Source: Rotaria socialis
Taxonomy: Eukaryota; Rotifera; Eurotatoria; Philodinida; Philodinidae
DNA length: 64,000 bases
NCBI GenBank assembly: GCA_905331475.1
Contig: CAJNYU010001875.1
Location: 186,001 to 250,000, forward strand
Direction of reading: 5' to 3'
Shown here: piece by piece, positions 13,304-26,400 of the stretch
How positions within the stretch are numbered: the stretch's first letter is position 1
How the letters are laid out: each line of letters opens with the position of its first letter
Notes under the pieces: generated by a model
The model's input: only the letters and a program-made list of their open reading frames with translations
Databases searched by the model: none
What the model was told of the DNA's origin: nothing
Position numbers and translations under genes: made by a program

Positions 13304-15487
13304 TTAAATTAAATGAGTTAATGTCGTCGTTGTACTATCGGTAGTTTTTCGTGATGGTCGCGTTCCAGTTGGAATTATTGGACTAGTGTTAATAGTATTA
13401 TTACTAGTTAAACAAACTGCTGTCGAACTTTGTTGTCGCATATTTTGTATAAAATCCTATAATAACAAATTAATGATTATCATTACATAAACATTATACG
13501 ATTGTATTTTTGTCTGTGTATCGTTTAAATAATTACATCATAAAAGCGCCTTATAAGCTATTTATCCACACGTATGCTTTAATGCATAAATAATATTCTA
13601 CGTCATACACATGTTTTCCTTGTCTAAATAATTTATATAAGAGATTATGTCGGACGTAAAAAATTACAAGTCTACTCGAGATAATTATAGGCTTTGCTAA
13701 ATATAGAAGAGTAATGAGGAAAAATGAAAATTTTTAATCATGATTATCTTAATATAGATGATGTAGCCGGAATAATGTGTCGTGATCAGATATACGATTG
13801 TGAAGATAGATGTATTGAGAAATAGAAAGTTTTCAAAATCGTAAGGGTAATTCAAATGTTTCCTAGTTTACCAGAAAGAAATTTTCTTCAATCAAAAAAA
13901 ATTGAATAGCTGTTTTATTTAGATTTCTATTGGTTTTTCAATCGTAGAGTTTCCTATTCCTTGGGAATTTGACGTGGAAATATTTCTTCGAGTCATAAGC
14001 AGAGCGTCTTTTTCTTGTAGAGGTGAAAAACTTTACGTTTTATGTTGCCATACACTCGTTTACCGATGTTCTGCTTTTGGCATAGAATTCAAGGCCAAAG
14101 TTAAAGAGTATTATTTACGGGAACGTTGACTATTAACGAATGGCCTCGAGTTTAGTATATAGTTTTCTAAGTTAATAAAGATTGATCTGTAACTCGGAAA
14201 ATGAATATTTTATCCTAAGTAGCCGTTATTGCTCTCATTCTTTTCATGTAAACACACAGTTCACTTACTGATGAAAGAGCATCACCATGAGCCCGTCGTA
14301 AATGATAAAAATGTCGGAATCGATTACTTTCATCCGGAATAATCTGTTGTCGAAGTGTATCTCGTTCATAATGGCGACGAATTTTGTTTAAATTCGCCGT
14401 TTTATAATGTTTTTTGCCTGTACTAATAACTAAAACATAAAGTTTTCTTTAGGAATCATAGCAGTCTCTGTTCTATTTATAAATTATCGAATCTATAATT
14501 AAGTGCGTTATCAACTATTTCATATTTCCTTTACGATAAGTGTTCACATCGAGCGGAAGTTCAAGGTCACTGCATTCTAATCATGATAAGAAGAAAAGCG
14601 AGGCAAAACGGAGAATAATTCCATTCTCAAGAGAAATGTTTGGACCTCGGAATCAAATTAATTAAATATGCTCAAATGATCAAGGCTCTATTTTATATTT
14701 TTCATACTTTTGTGCCATGAATCTCTATGATCGTAATTTCTTCCTGTACATGAATATTGTATCGAAATCGAAAGTAACATAATAATTGGTTGTATCAAAA
14801 TAATAATCCAATGACGAAAACATAAATCTGGTGGCTTTTCCAATAAAAGGATTGTATGTGTAAAACGAAATAAAGTCGATAATTGTAGAAAATAATCTAA
14901 TACGAGTACTTGACAAACGCCGGCTAAGCAAGATGACATTATAATAAGCATAAATTTTTGAAAACGTAATGCTAATGTAGCACATATTAAACCTAAAATT
15001 AATATAAGACCAATAACAAACCATATTGTTGTTGTTGTTATTGTGCCAGCTGCCTGGTCTTTTATATGCACTACGACAAATGTTATTATGGAAAGTATTA
15101 AACCAAAACAAAATCCATTAGTAAATAGTCCAATATATTCTAATAGTGTATTAACTAAACCAAATAGTATCGCTATTGAACAAGATATCATTATTAATTG
15201 AAATTCATTTAATGTTGGTTGAGTTTTTAAAACAATATAAATCACTAGTGAACTAAGAGCAAATGATGTTATGAACATTGTTAAACGCCAGCAGCGATAA
15301 CCTAAAAATAGTTTCAATTTCAAATTAGAATTTTATTATTTTTTTTGTAGAACAAAAAAAAACTACCGAAAATTCCATAAAATAATCCAACAAATGCTAA
15401 TGATACATAAGCAATAATCCAATGTGAATCATATTCAGTTGGCAATGTTAGATCACAACGTTCGTGGATCATCGTGAGATTTTTCAT
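13304..15487 (-). CDS. TMEM198: TMEM198 family (DUF4203) seven-helix membrane protein
   Basis: In vertebrates TMEM198 is a multi-pass protein that promotes LRP6 phosphorylation in Wnt signalling. The ATG at 15485-15487 gives MKNLTMIHERCDLTLPTEYD, then a helix (WIIAYVSLAFVGLFYGIF). Exon 2 (about 15.30-14.69 kb) begins GYRCWRLTMFITSF, the family's conserved GYRC segment. Five or six more hydrophobic helices follow, including EYIGLFTNGFCFGLILSI, IWFVIGLILILGLICATLAL and HWIIILIQPIIMLL, then CTGRNYDHRD, matching the family's 'TARGYSH'. Exons near 14.4-14.27 kb and 13.46-13.30 kb add a basic cytosolic tail (RRHYERDTLRQQ, then TGTRPSRKTTDSTTTT). The stop is at 13304-13306. The tail's exon junctions are less certain than the membrane core. 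Confidence 0.88.
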
Positions 15488-15908
15488 TATGATCTAAAGC
15501 AGAAGACGCTTAGTATATCTGGTTTGTTCTCTAGCAAGGTTAATCGATAAACCAGTACGTATTGTAATCTTTCGATATGTATCTCTAATGTATAAACGTA
15601 AGGCGAAACAGAAAAAAAAGATTAGTAAACACAAATGGTTGATTACATCATTATTATTTGATCATGAAAAAGATATAATGAAGGAGAACTAGAAACGAAT
15701 GACAAACATTAGCCTTTTTATGGTATACTTATAATCGAATGTAATCAATGAATTTGAATGAAATTTATTGCGACTATAGTAACGCATTTCCCCTACTGTC
15801 TTCCTTTTATCGGATGCGCGACAATATTCATGCTTCTGTTTGTTCGTTCACGTTTTCTGCCATCATCTCACAATATGAGCGAGAGAGAAAAAAGTGCGCG
15901 CAGAATAC

Positions 15909-15932
15909 TGAGAGAGAGAGAGAGAGAGAGAG
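15909..15932. repeat. (GA)n microsatellite
   Basis: An almost perfect run of alternating GA, part of a purine-rich stretch. A CT-rich stretch about 65 bp downstream could pair with it. Confidence 0.9.
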
Positions 15933-16675
15933 AAAGAAGAAAGTCAATAATAACCATAAGAAAAAGAACGAAACAGCTGATAAAATAGTTGACCGCTCTC
16001 TCTCTCTGTCTTTCCAATAGAAATCACATGTACAACAAAAAATAAATAAACTGAAACGAAAGTTTTAAATTTAATTGATAATATGCAATATTTTGCAAGG
16101 TTCTATTTTCGATATTTTCGAACTTTCTGTTGTTAGCGAAGGAAATGGCACATTTCCGGACTTACGACGGAAACAGATTAAGAATTCATCACTCAATGAC
16201 TATTCATAGAGGTCTAAATCGAATAATACACTTTTCTTACATCATTAAGATGGTTACTTTTAATATTTGAAGAGAAAGTTTTTTTTTTCTCCTCTGTTTC
16301 AATAGTCACTGTGAAATGATGATGAGATCAATCGAAAACCATTAAAATAACATTTTGAGTACGAGAATATATTGAGATTACATTATAACTCTTATAATGC
16401 TCATAAAAAACCTCACGATTGAAAAGTCATTGTGAAAATGATATTTATTAATAAAAGAAAATGTATTTACTTAACATAACACTCGAACTATACATGATGA
16501 TGCAATATAAATCAACAATATTTATATGCAAGTAAATCTTTTGTAAGCTGGAAATAAAGCAAACGATAAAATTCAAAAGTTCATTGAGCAAAGAAATCTG
16601 TTGGAGAAATTTCCATTTCATTATAATAAATTTCGCTTGCATCATTTGTCCTGTTTTGAGCTTATTAATAGAACG

Positions 16676-16706
16676 AAAGAGAGAGAGAGAGAGAGAGAGA
16701 GTGTGT
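16676..16706. repeat. (GA)n/(GT)n microsatellite
   Basis: A GA dinucleotide run changing into GTGTGTG, about 130 bp upstream of the LRR gene. Confidence 0.9.
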
Positions 16707-16835
16707 GAGGAAAAAAGCTGTTTTAAACAATTCTAAATTAATTTGTAAACATGATCCATTCTTATTTATTTCTGTGAGTTTGAAAACAAAGAGAATTACC
16801 GCCAAATTAAATAGATTGAACTTCGATGAATCATA

Positions 16836-18640
16836 ATGCTGTTCATAATTGTCATCCTAGCTGTTGGATTTTCTAAGATTGGTGAGCTGAATTTTTGCTT
16901 CATATTTTCTGTCTATATCCTATGTTAATATCTAGAGACATGCCCAATATTTTGTCGATGTTATTCTTCATTCGATGGTAAAAACTAAAATCTTTAATTG
17001 TTGTCGAATACATTTCGATTTTTCAAGGTTTTCATATAACATGTCAAAATACAGAACTTTACGAAATACCATTTAATTTAACAAAATTTCTTCAAACAAC
17101 AGAGCACCAAAATTTAATTGTTGACTTAAGTCTTAATTTTCTTTCAATATTACCATGTAATTTTCTTCAAATATCATCCATAATCACATTAATCTTAACT
17201 AAAAATCGTATAGAATCAATTCCATTATGTTTTTCTCAATCATCAATTCGAATGCTTCATTTGAATGAAAATCAACTTCGATTCAGCCCAGCAACGATTT
17301 TATCAAGTTCAAAATTACTTTATCTTGATCTATCTCATAATCATTTACCGTATTTGCCTCGTACATTTTTTAATCATCTTCGACGTCTTCGCACATTAAT
17401 ATTAAACGGTGAATTGATTTTATTTGAGAAAAACAACGATCAATGGATTCGCTCTTTAACAACAAGAAATCAATTAACAATTATAATCTGCGATGAAAAT
17501 TTTCATGTACCTTTATGTTTATTTAATAACCTATTTCAATCGAATAGATTATTATCCATGGAAATAAATTCATTGATTCATTGTGATTGTTCATTTGTTT
17601 ATTTACCATTAGAAAAAATTCATTTTCATCATTGTAAAACTCAACAAGTACAAGCGAAATGTCATTCTCAATCGTCTATTGCTGAATCCGGTTATTCCTT
17701 AGAATATTTACAAAATACTAAATATCGTCAATTGTGTGCGAAAGAATATCAACTTTGTCAAAATATGCAATTAAATAAAAATGATCAATTAACAACAAGA
17801 GATTTCGATGTAACTTTAAGTAACCATAGACTTGAATCATCAATATCATATATTCAAAGTTCATTAATAAATAAATCAATGGCAACAACTATGAGTACTG
17901 TAACATCCTCAAAGAAAGAAAATATAACCGCAGGTGTTATTATTCCTTTAGTAATTCTTTTACTTATTGTAACCATAGTCAGTTTGTATGTTATTCTATC
18001 TGGACGCCTTATCACAATGAAGAATCGAGAACAAATGACAAATTTTATTATGAGACAAAGAAAACAAAAATATATATCAAATGTTTCTACAGGCGGTATG
18101 AAGATTTTTTTTATTAGACATTAATTGAAAAAGAAAAAAGGAAACCCATAACGAAGTCACTTCAAGTACCATTAGACTAGCATGAGACATACGAGTAGCT
18201 GTCTATTGTTAAGATGTTTCATTGGTTTCATGATGCATCTGCCATGATGTTAATATAAGTAATTAATGAAAACATCTGTTCATCATTTCGGAGGGTTTCT
18301 AGTTTAGATAACCTTCAAAGCATACTACTTTCTTTTATTATTCTTATTAGTGAATCCGACAAGATTCGATGATTGCATGTCAATTGAGAATGTAAATATG
18401 AATTCAAATCCTCAAAAACACTCTTTTCAAGTCTATCAGCAACGAAAAAATTCATATTCCGATGAAGAATCAGAATTAACATTTTATAGTTTGAACAATA
18501 ATGAAAATTCGTCAACTTCAATGATTCAATCGTCTTCCATGACTGAATTTGATGTAGCATCATTAACATCAACAATAAATTCTTCGTTATCTAGTGAAAC
18601 TGTTATTGTTTCAAATCGAAATCAACAAAGAATATATTGA
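16836..18640 (+). CDS. Leucine-rich-repeat single-pass membrane protein
   Basis: Four exons (16836-16881, 16936-16977, 17028-18095, 18351-18640) give 481 residues in consistent phase. The N-terminus MLFIIVILAVGF is a signal peptide. A cysteine cluster (CPIFCRCYSS, then HITCQ) is an LRRNT cap. LRRs follow (ILTKNRIESIPLCF, MLHLNENQLRFSP, YLDLSHNHLPYLPRTFF), then an LRRCT-like cap (HCDCSFVYL, HHCKTQQ). A Ser/Thr-rich stalk leads to a membrane helix AGVIIPLVILLLIVTIVSLY with a basic stop-transfer. The cytosolic tail is Ser/Asn-rich. This is a cell-surface recognition or adhesion architecture; I cannot assign an orthologue. It converges on syndecan, with stops about 240 bp apart. Confidence 0.85.
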
Positions 18641-18879
18641 TAAGAAGAGACAAATGAATATTTTATTTATTCTACATTTATGAGTAGAGAAAAATTTATC
18701 TTTATCGATCTGACGTACACACACGCACACACATATGTATATATAAAAGTCTGTATTCATGAGAGACGTTCACACAAAATTGAGCTTGATGGAGTATAAA
18801 AAAAGAAAAGGGTCACTAACGAACGTAACGACAGCGAGAAATAAGAAAATCCATGTAAAAAAAGAACTCTTCAAAACGT

Positions 18880-19827
18880 TTAAGCATAAAATTCTTGAGG
18901 TGATTTTGAATAACCATATTGATTAGGATAAAGTAAACCTGTTGAATACGATGAATGAGACTTGTCACGTTTATGATAACGTTGAATAATACAGACAAGA
19001 AGAAGCACTGATGTGAAAATACCGATGGCTAAGCCTAGAAAAACAATCGAACTTTTTTTATTGTCGATTTTCTAAAAAAATGACTCACCAGCAAGAATAC
19101 CAGCTGCAATAGGTGGGCGTGTTAAAAATTTAAATAGTACCCAAATAGATGCTGTATGATTGGCAGGTGATGAGTGACGTGTTGTTGTTATTGGAATTGA
19201 ATATCGTGTTGTTGAAAATGTTGTTGTAGACACTTTAGTTGTTTGTAGAAATTCATTATAATCAGGATCATCTTCAAGTTCATCCGGATATTCTTCTTGA
19301 TCATCTTTAAATTCACTGGCATCTAGATCGTTGAATGTTGCTAATGTTGTTGTGATACTTCGATTTTTTCCGGTACGCGATTCATGATTGAATGTTGGTT
19401 TCGTCCATGGAGTTAATAAAATTGTTGTTCTAGTAGTCGTTGTAGGTTTAGTTGTTGATTTTCTTGTTGTTGTTATTGTTCTAATCGTAATAGTGGTTGT
19501 TGTAGTTGTAGTAGAAGTAGTAGTAGTAGTTGTAGTTGTTTTACTAGTAGTAGAAGTAGTACTAGGAATTTTAGAAGCAAGCTTTAATAATTCTTCTTCT
19601 TCTTCATCATCAGCATATTCATCGAGACTTGCCTCACCTCCACCTAAACCGCTACCTTCACCATTATTTCCTAAGGATTTTGGATCATTGAGATCATCAT
19701 CATAATCAGGAGGTTCTTGTTTTTGTAATTTGAGGTCATCAAACGTTTGACCTTTTGAACTATTTATTAATGCTGATAGAACAACAAGTATTAAAAGACA
19801 CGATGAAACCAACAGTCGAACAAACAT
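18880..19827 (-). CDS. SDC: Syndecan, transmembrane heparan-sulfate proteoglycan
   Basis: Syndecan is a membrane proteoglycan acting as co-receptor and adhesion molecule. The first true ATG is at 19825-19827; an upstream in-frame TTG is not a likely start. A signal peptide (MFVRLLVSSCLLILVVLSAL) is followed by an acidic ectodomain with Ser-Gly in acidic context (GEGSGLGGGEASLDEYADDE, Ser about residue 59), the glycosaminoglycan-attachment type. A long Thr-rich mucin-like stretch follows. A second exon (about 19.04-18.88 kb) encodes the helix GLAIGIFTSVLLLVCIIQRY, a C1-like basic segment (RYHKRDK), a Tyr-rich variable part and the hallmark C-terminal EFYA PDZ-binding motif before TAA (18880-18882). 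The ectodomain is short, which is common for invertebrate syndecans. Confidence 0.93.
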
Positions 19828-22097
19828 TATCAACTGGCGGTTCAAAGTAAAATAGAAAAGATTTGTAGGAAAATTTTCGGATTAAGAAAGTATACAAATA
19901 CAAACAAAAAGTCAAATGGTAATGATCATATTAGAAAACAAATAAACAATACGACCATCATCTCTGAGGAATTGACCATTGGCCAAAATAATCTGAACGA
20001 TTGATTCAATTCAATTAGCCAAATATTAATATCGATGAATGAAACTTTCAATTTTAGTAAACGTGTTAGGTTTTTTCTATTAATTAATATTTTCTAAGGA
20101 ACTAATTTTAGAAATCGTTCAATATGTTCAAATTGGACACTAGATGGCGCTTTTGTTAATCCATCGATCGATTAGAGCGATATACTGATCAACTATGTAA
20201 ACATCAGTGGATCAATCCATAAAAGAGAAGAGAACAAAAAATGTTCATAAAAACAACAAAGTACATTCTATTTTTATTAGTTTGCACATTTTTTCAATAA
20301 TGATATGAGATCTCTATGTTTCGTCAGTACTACATTCTTATGTAGTTGATAGTATGATATCAGAAAGATATTTTCATCTACTGATAAGAAGAATATGTCA
20401 TTCAAAAGCACAATGACAAGAGTATCGATCACGCTATTAAACAATCAAAATGAAGCAATGATCAGAAGATCCATGGCTAGTAGCATTCAATCTCTCAATT
20501 GATAGATGAAACAGAAAAAAAGGAATTCATTTGAGATATTTACTTTATAATATGTAACTAATATGAAGATTCGATTCAATAATACGAGACTCGTCAGAAT
20601 ATTTCATTCGTCGCTAATACTAGCACGCTATCTTGAAATATTGACATAGAGAACAAGAAGATCTCCATAAACTTTCAGTAAGATTCTTGATAAGAAGAGA
20701 GTTCTTTTTTGTAATGAAATTTCAATTGAAGTGCAGATAGAATTTACTTGTTATAGAAACAAGAAAACATTGTATCACCTGTAAAACAGATTTCACTATA
20801 GCTATTATTGTTCACTGATATGACATACATTATAAAAGTATTTCAAATACAAAGAAAACATTGACAGATAGACTTCTTTTGGAACAAAGAATACAAATAG
20901 ACTTTGTCCTGATGAACAAAAACGAAAGTGTTCCGTCGTTGAAGTGCAATTGATTTCAAACACATTTCTATAGAATTAAATTCTCAAACTCTTTTTTTCT
21001 TCTTCTTCTTTCCTAAACATCTGACCTGATTATAATATCTTCAATAGTATATATTTCATTAACTAGATACATGTTAGGTATAGGAAGAATTTTTCACTTG
21101 GAAATTTCACATCAGGTATTTTCGCGTATTCTCGATTCAATCAATACAAACGATACGCGATCGAAAAAAAAGTGAGCGAAAATCGCCAGGACCTACCAAT
21201 ACTTGAGTATCAAACAGTACCATCGGATATGCGCTAAGAGAGAATATTTCACTCACTCAAGGCAAATACGAATGGCTTTGTGCTCGGAAAATAGTTAATC
21301 AAATGTCAGGTCTGGTATTGCATTGTACTGGCAGGAAGCTTCCGTTTATTTCCGATATTTGAAGAGAGCAGCTCATCAAATAAGTCTCGCTACGTTCAAG
21401 TCAGATAAATCTTAGTGCGCCAAGACAAGGTTGTCACGAACCTGAAATTTCCGGATGCTCTCCCAGTGGAAATAGCGGAGGACAAGTGGTAAAAATTTCC
21501 ATTCCTCAACTAGAATTCGCCTGAGAGATAAAAAAAAGTGTCATTGTGTTTTTTGAATAGTAAAAAACCTATTTGAATTGCATGCTTTTCTCACATATCT
21601 CCTTTTATTTGGACGAAATATCAAGTCTCAAAAAGATTTAACAAATGTGTGCTTTTACAACGTTCAAATTTCGAATTCAGGTAGGTAAAAATTCTGAAAA
21701 AATGCAAGAGTATACTAAGCTCAGTATAATCATATTGAATGCACTTAACGAAATGAAGAATTTTCTAGCAGCAGTCATCAAATATTAACATAGATATTTC
21801 CTAATGAGAGCTATCTCCTATGCTAAATATTCTAAAAAATTTCTGTGAAACAAAAAAGAACTTTCCAATCAATTCACCATCGATGCGGAGTAATTCAATC
21901 TTCTCAAGAGAATAACTTTGGCAAATATCAATCACGCCGATTGTAGCGCCATAGTTAATCAGATTGGTCGATACAAAGAAACCATTCTATCTCAACGAAT
22001 ATCATATTATTATTATTATTATGATTATGCATGATTTGTATATTTATATTCATTAATCGTTGTTGTTGTTGTTGTCACTGTTGAATTAGAAATATTC
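19828..22097. other. Intergenic spacer between divergent syndecan and SCHIP1
   Basis: About 2.3 kb without a supportable ORF. The segment about 21150-21500 is richer in G+C than its surroundings and may be an old repeat or a regulatory block; I see no terminal repeats around it. A TTG-repeat run lies at about 22059-22074, just before the SCHIP1 start. Confidence 0.45.
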
Positions 22098-25000
22098 ATG
22101 TCTGAACAAAGTGAAAATCCTTCTCGTGAAGGAAAGCCTTCAATATCATCTTCGGATTTTCTTCATGAATATCTACAAAAAACAAATCTATCAACAACAG
22201 CAAGTCTCAATAAGTTTATAAAAGATCATGACATATCTCGTGATGAGAATGAAACAGATGAAGCATTTACGAAACGTGTTAAAAAAATTAATTATCTAAA
22301 TCTAGCTCAACAATTAATTCGTAATAGTAGCCAAAATGGAACTTCCCGTCAGATGACTAAACCTGAATTAAAATCGCCAAAACATGTTAGCTGATCGTGA
22401 TTGTTTGTAAATAAAAAAAAAATTGTTCCTTCTATTATTTAGGAAACATCACCAAAACTTTCGGCACCACTCAAACGAATGAAACCTGTTTTTTCGCCAG
22501 CAGAAGATCCCGATTTTGATGATGAATTTGAATTAGATGATAATAATGCTCGAGATATTTATGATGAATCAACATCATCATCTTCATCAAGCGACGATGA
22601 AGACATTCAACTTCGTCAACATCGTTTAATGCCATTTAAAAATAATCATACATTTGCCAATGATATCAAACAAAAATTATCAAGTCTTGCTGCTGATGTT
22701 GTACGTACATTTGGTTCTTCGAATATGACTGGCGATGATGATTTAACTAAACCTCTATCAACAAGCGCATCGTTTTCATCTCGATTATTTCCTAATCGTT
22801 TAAAAGATGCAAATAGGTAATGGAACACAACCATAGAGAAAAGAAAAATTTATTCCTTTAATTTTCGTTTAGTCAAAATATTTCATTAAATAATGAGAAT
22901 TATTCAATGCAAGAATCGTCTTCTCCAACGAATGATGGTCATGAAAATGTACCAGATAATGGAGATGCAGATCTATTATATACAAATGAAAGTCTATTAC
23001 CACAAGTGGATTGGGAAAATCTTGAAAGACAACTTAAACAAGCTCAAATTGAAAGAGAACGATACGATACGGTATTATCTTTTTCTAACATATAGATATA
23101 TACGTATATATTCATTTAAATAGTGTCAATGAAAACTAACTAAAGTTGTCAAACAATATTAACACTTGTTAGCGAAAGGAAATAGTATAATTTCCGTACT
23201 ATAGTCAAGGACAGTGTGACATAATTATTTTCGGGATTGTGGAACAAATTTTATATTCTAGAAGATTTCATTATAAAAATTAAACAGCAAATAATTTTTT
23301 TTGGAAAATATTTTGTTCAATTAAAAAAAAGAATTTTATTCTCTCTTGTGCTTGTTGACGCGTAGAAAATGAAGTAAAAATTTCCAGTTTTATTTGAAGT
23401 ACGTGTTTTAGGGTAATGAAAATTTTTCCTACTGTAATCGCTTAGATGACGATAGAACTTTTTTCTTTTTACATTTACAATGAGAGAACGAACGAAACTT
23501 TTGTTTACCTCTTTTTCTTTGACATTATTTTTTATTAATCTCAAAAAAAAATTCAAAACTCCTCATGTATCAATGATTGATAGATAGAATTATTTATTCT
23601 GAAATCTTTTGGGCTCTCCAGAATCAATAAGTAATCAGATGCTAGTTCAGCAAGAAAAAATTCTATTCCTATCCACATGAAGTGCACTTGAATGAGAAAC
23701 GAGCTTAGACAAAAGATGGCAAGAAAAAGAAGAAGCACATTTATTATTCTGAATCTATCATTGGATATGATATTTGTAATAATACATAATGCAAGAGACG
23801 TTTTCCATTGACAGTCTCCCCCCCCCCGCNCCGAAGCGATTCTATTCAATAATAATGAAACTTGCATTGTCACTAACAAAGAAAAACCTTTATTTCATGT
23901 GTGCACAACGTGTGTCTCAATCGGTGTATGTCTTATGTTCTTTTCGCTTGAAAAGGAAAACTATACATGCAATGTTACACATGAAATAAGGAAAGAGTTA
24001 GTTGGAATATAAATTTCATAGTCAATTCTTTTCCTGTTCTGTCTCTTCTTAAGCATGTTTCTATTACACACTGCATCTCGAGTATACTGCTATTGTTCTC
24101 TTTTTCTTTTTCATCTCTTCTTTACTCGTTTTATAATTAGAAGTCTAGAATTTAATGTGGAAAAACTTCATTCCACTATGGATTTATATACTTATTATTT
24201 GTATAATAGTAAAATAAAATTTGACTACAATTTAGATAATATTCGTTTAGACTTGAAAGTAAGTAAATCAACTAATATGTAATTATTCGTTTGAAAAATA
24301 ACAATAAAATAAAATGAAACTCTCTAGACAATAGGAAGGAAAAAATCAGTTAAAAATATTGAAAAAAATATTCTCACGAACACTCATTTCATCATACACG
24401 AACGCGTACTAGTCGAACTGCTATTAATATGTCTGATTACTCTTGAGATTCGGCAGATGAGTTTCTTCGTTGTATAGATAGGATATGTCTCGTTATTTAG
24501 GATATAGGATATATGTGTCATTTTGTGTTGAAATACAAGATAAAAAAAACAGAAGGTTTCAAGCAATGTTTGGTATTCATTGACAGATAATAAAAAGCAA
24601 CCGCTGTTCTTGTCATTATCAATGTGCTGAATTTTGTTTTTGATCGTTTTTTTTTCTTCTAGTTGAAAATACTAGAATGACGATGATAACGATGAGATCG
24701 TGAAACAAAAGAAAGAAGAAGGAAAGACTTTTTTTCTATTCTTTTCCGTTTCCATTTTCCGGAAAAAATCTGATTCATAAAAAAAACTACACGAAACAAG
24801 AATTATTTACTTGTACTATTGCTTTAGTCAGAGTTTCATAGATAAAATTATGGTACACTGGAAGTGGCATGAATGTTTGCATGTAAGCGGGATACGAAGG
24901 TCACCTTATTCTTTTCTATCATGCTGTTCAATATAATCAGAAACATGTGATTTCAAATGTCTTTTCTTTTTGATTTTTATTGAAGGCTCGACTAAATGAT

Positions 25001-26400
25001 CGTGATGAAATTCGACGAAAACTAGCTGCCGGAAATGAATCTGAAGGTGAAAATGAAGATTATTATACATCCGATTATATTAAAAAGACCATGGCTATAA
25101 CGACACACCGACGTCGTCAAGGTAAAAATCAACACCAAGAAATTAATGCAGACATTATGCTATGTCTATCAGTAGATTTGATACTTCTTTTCTAATTGAA
25201 ACCTATGTCATCAATCATGATTAGTCTTTATATAGAGAATGTGAATGACACTTACTACGACGGAAGCTCGACATATAACATGAAAGAAATAAGACAGGAG
25301 CATTTGTCCTGAATGTGTTTCCCACTGTTTTTGTTCGTTCGTAAGTAGATAGAAAAAATAAGAATCCATTTATCCGTTCTGATAATTGCTATTTCCGATG
25401 GCATTTAATATACGTGAAGCAATTTATGGTATTGCAGGTTCAAATCTTCAAATTTGTTTCGTTAATGAACATCATCAAGCAACGGAATCGTCTGATAATG
25501 ATCCAGTACGTAGATTTTTTATTTTATTTTTTGTATAAAAAAGAAATGTTGATGGAATTTGTTTTTCTCTTTAAGACTTCAACTCGATTAAAGAATTCGA
25601 AATCTGACGATATGAATGCTTCAATGGTAACAACAAATAATGGTGAAGATATTCTTGCTAAACAACAAAGATTAAAAGTAAAAATTGAGCTTAGTTAATT
25701 TAATGGAATTTAAATAATTTCACTTTTTCCTTCATTAGGAAGAAGCGAAAGTTGCTCTTGTACTTGGCGCAAAAATGGCACGAATGCAAGTACAAATTGA
25801 ACGACGAGCTTTAAAGAAGAAAAAATCACCACTCTACGATATTGTATGTTGATTATAAAAAAATTGAAAAGAAACACTTTCGATTAATCGATTGTCTTGT
25901 TTTTATTTTTTTAAAGATCGGTATTAATACAAATGGGGACAAACCATTAACTCTTCGAATGCTAGAAGATATGAATATAGGTCAATTACAAGTCATTGTT
26001 AATGATTTACATTGTCAAATAGAAGGTAGATTTAATCTTTCAACAACAAAAAAAACGAAAATAAATATAATTTCATGTTTTTAAGGCCATAATGAAGAAT
26101 TAGTTAATCTTTTAATGGAACGAGATACGTTAAGCATGGAGCAAGATTCTATTCTTGTTGATATTGAAGATTTAACAAAGTAAAGATTGAGTTGAAATTG
26201 AGTTTTATACAATGTGATATTGTTGTAGACGTTTACAAGAACGTGCTTCTGACTTGTCACCGGAATCGAAACGAACATCAACAAATGGGGCAGCACAACA
26301 TGTTTATATTGTAAAATCACCGCCAACAACACCACAGCAACGAGATGTACAGAAAAAATCTATTCTTCATAATCTTCTACGTAAAGCTACTTTTACATGA
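22098..26400 (+). CDS. SCHIP1: Schwannomin-interacting protein 1 (SCHIP1)
   Basis: SCHIP1 binds schwannomin/merlin and works at axon initial segments and in Hippo-type signalling. Exons from 22098 encode an acidic, Ser-rich N-terminal half (DDEFELDDNNARDIYDES). After a 1.9-kb intron (about 23.07-24.99 kb) comes ARLNDRDEIRRKLA. Then follow the diagnostic NLQICFVNE, DILAKQQRLK, EEAKVALVLGAKMARMQVQI and RRALKKKKSPLYDI. The C-terminal coiled coil includes LEDMNIGQLQVIVNDLHCQI, then NEELVNLLMERDTL and EQDSILVDIEDLTK. These follow the vertebrate C-terminus almost word for word. The stop is 26398-26400 after LLRKATFT. The long intron holds a poly-C run with an unresolved base at 23830. Confidence 0.94.

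Larger units (their letters stand above)
15488..16835. other. Spacer between divergent TMEM198 and LRR genes, with GA microsatellites
   Basis: Contains (GA)n at about 15909-15932, CT-rich sequence at about 15996-16010 and a second (GA)n with a GT run at about 16676-16706. Open frames crossing the first repeat on the plus strand are low-complexity artefacts. The genes on either side diverge, so promoters for both probably lie here. Confidence 0.6.

Noticed and set aside
14725..15111. Second minus-strand ORF inside TMEM198
   Set aside because: Out-of-frame shadow; the overlapping frame has the family motifs and membrane helices.
15748..16020. Plus-strand ORFs through the GA repeat
   Set aside because: Arg/Glu runs come from the microsatellite; no homology, and both frames are open for the same reason.
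19388..19705. Plus-strand valine-rich ORF opposite syndecan
   Set aside because: It is the complement of the Thr-rich syndecan ectodomain codons; the syndecan frame has signal peptide, helix and EFYA, so this is a shadow.
19828..19845. Six extra N-terminal codons for syndecan
   Set aside because: The first codon is TTG, not ATG; the ATG at 19825-19827 starts a good signal peptide.
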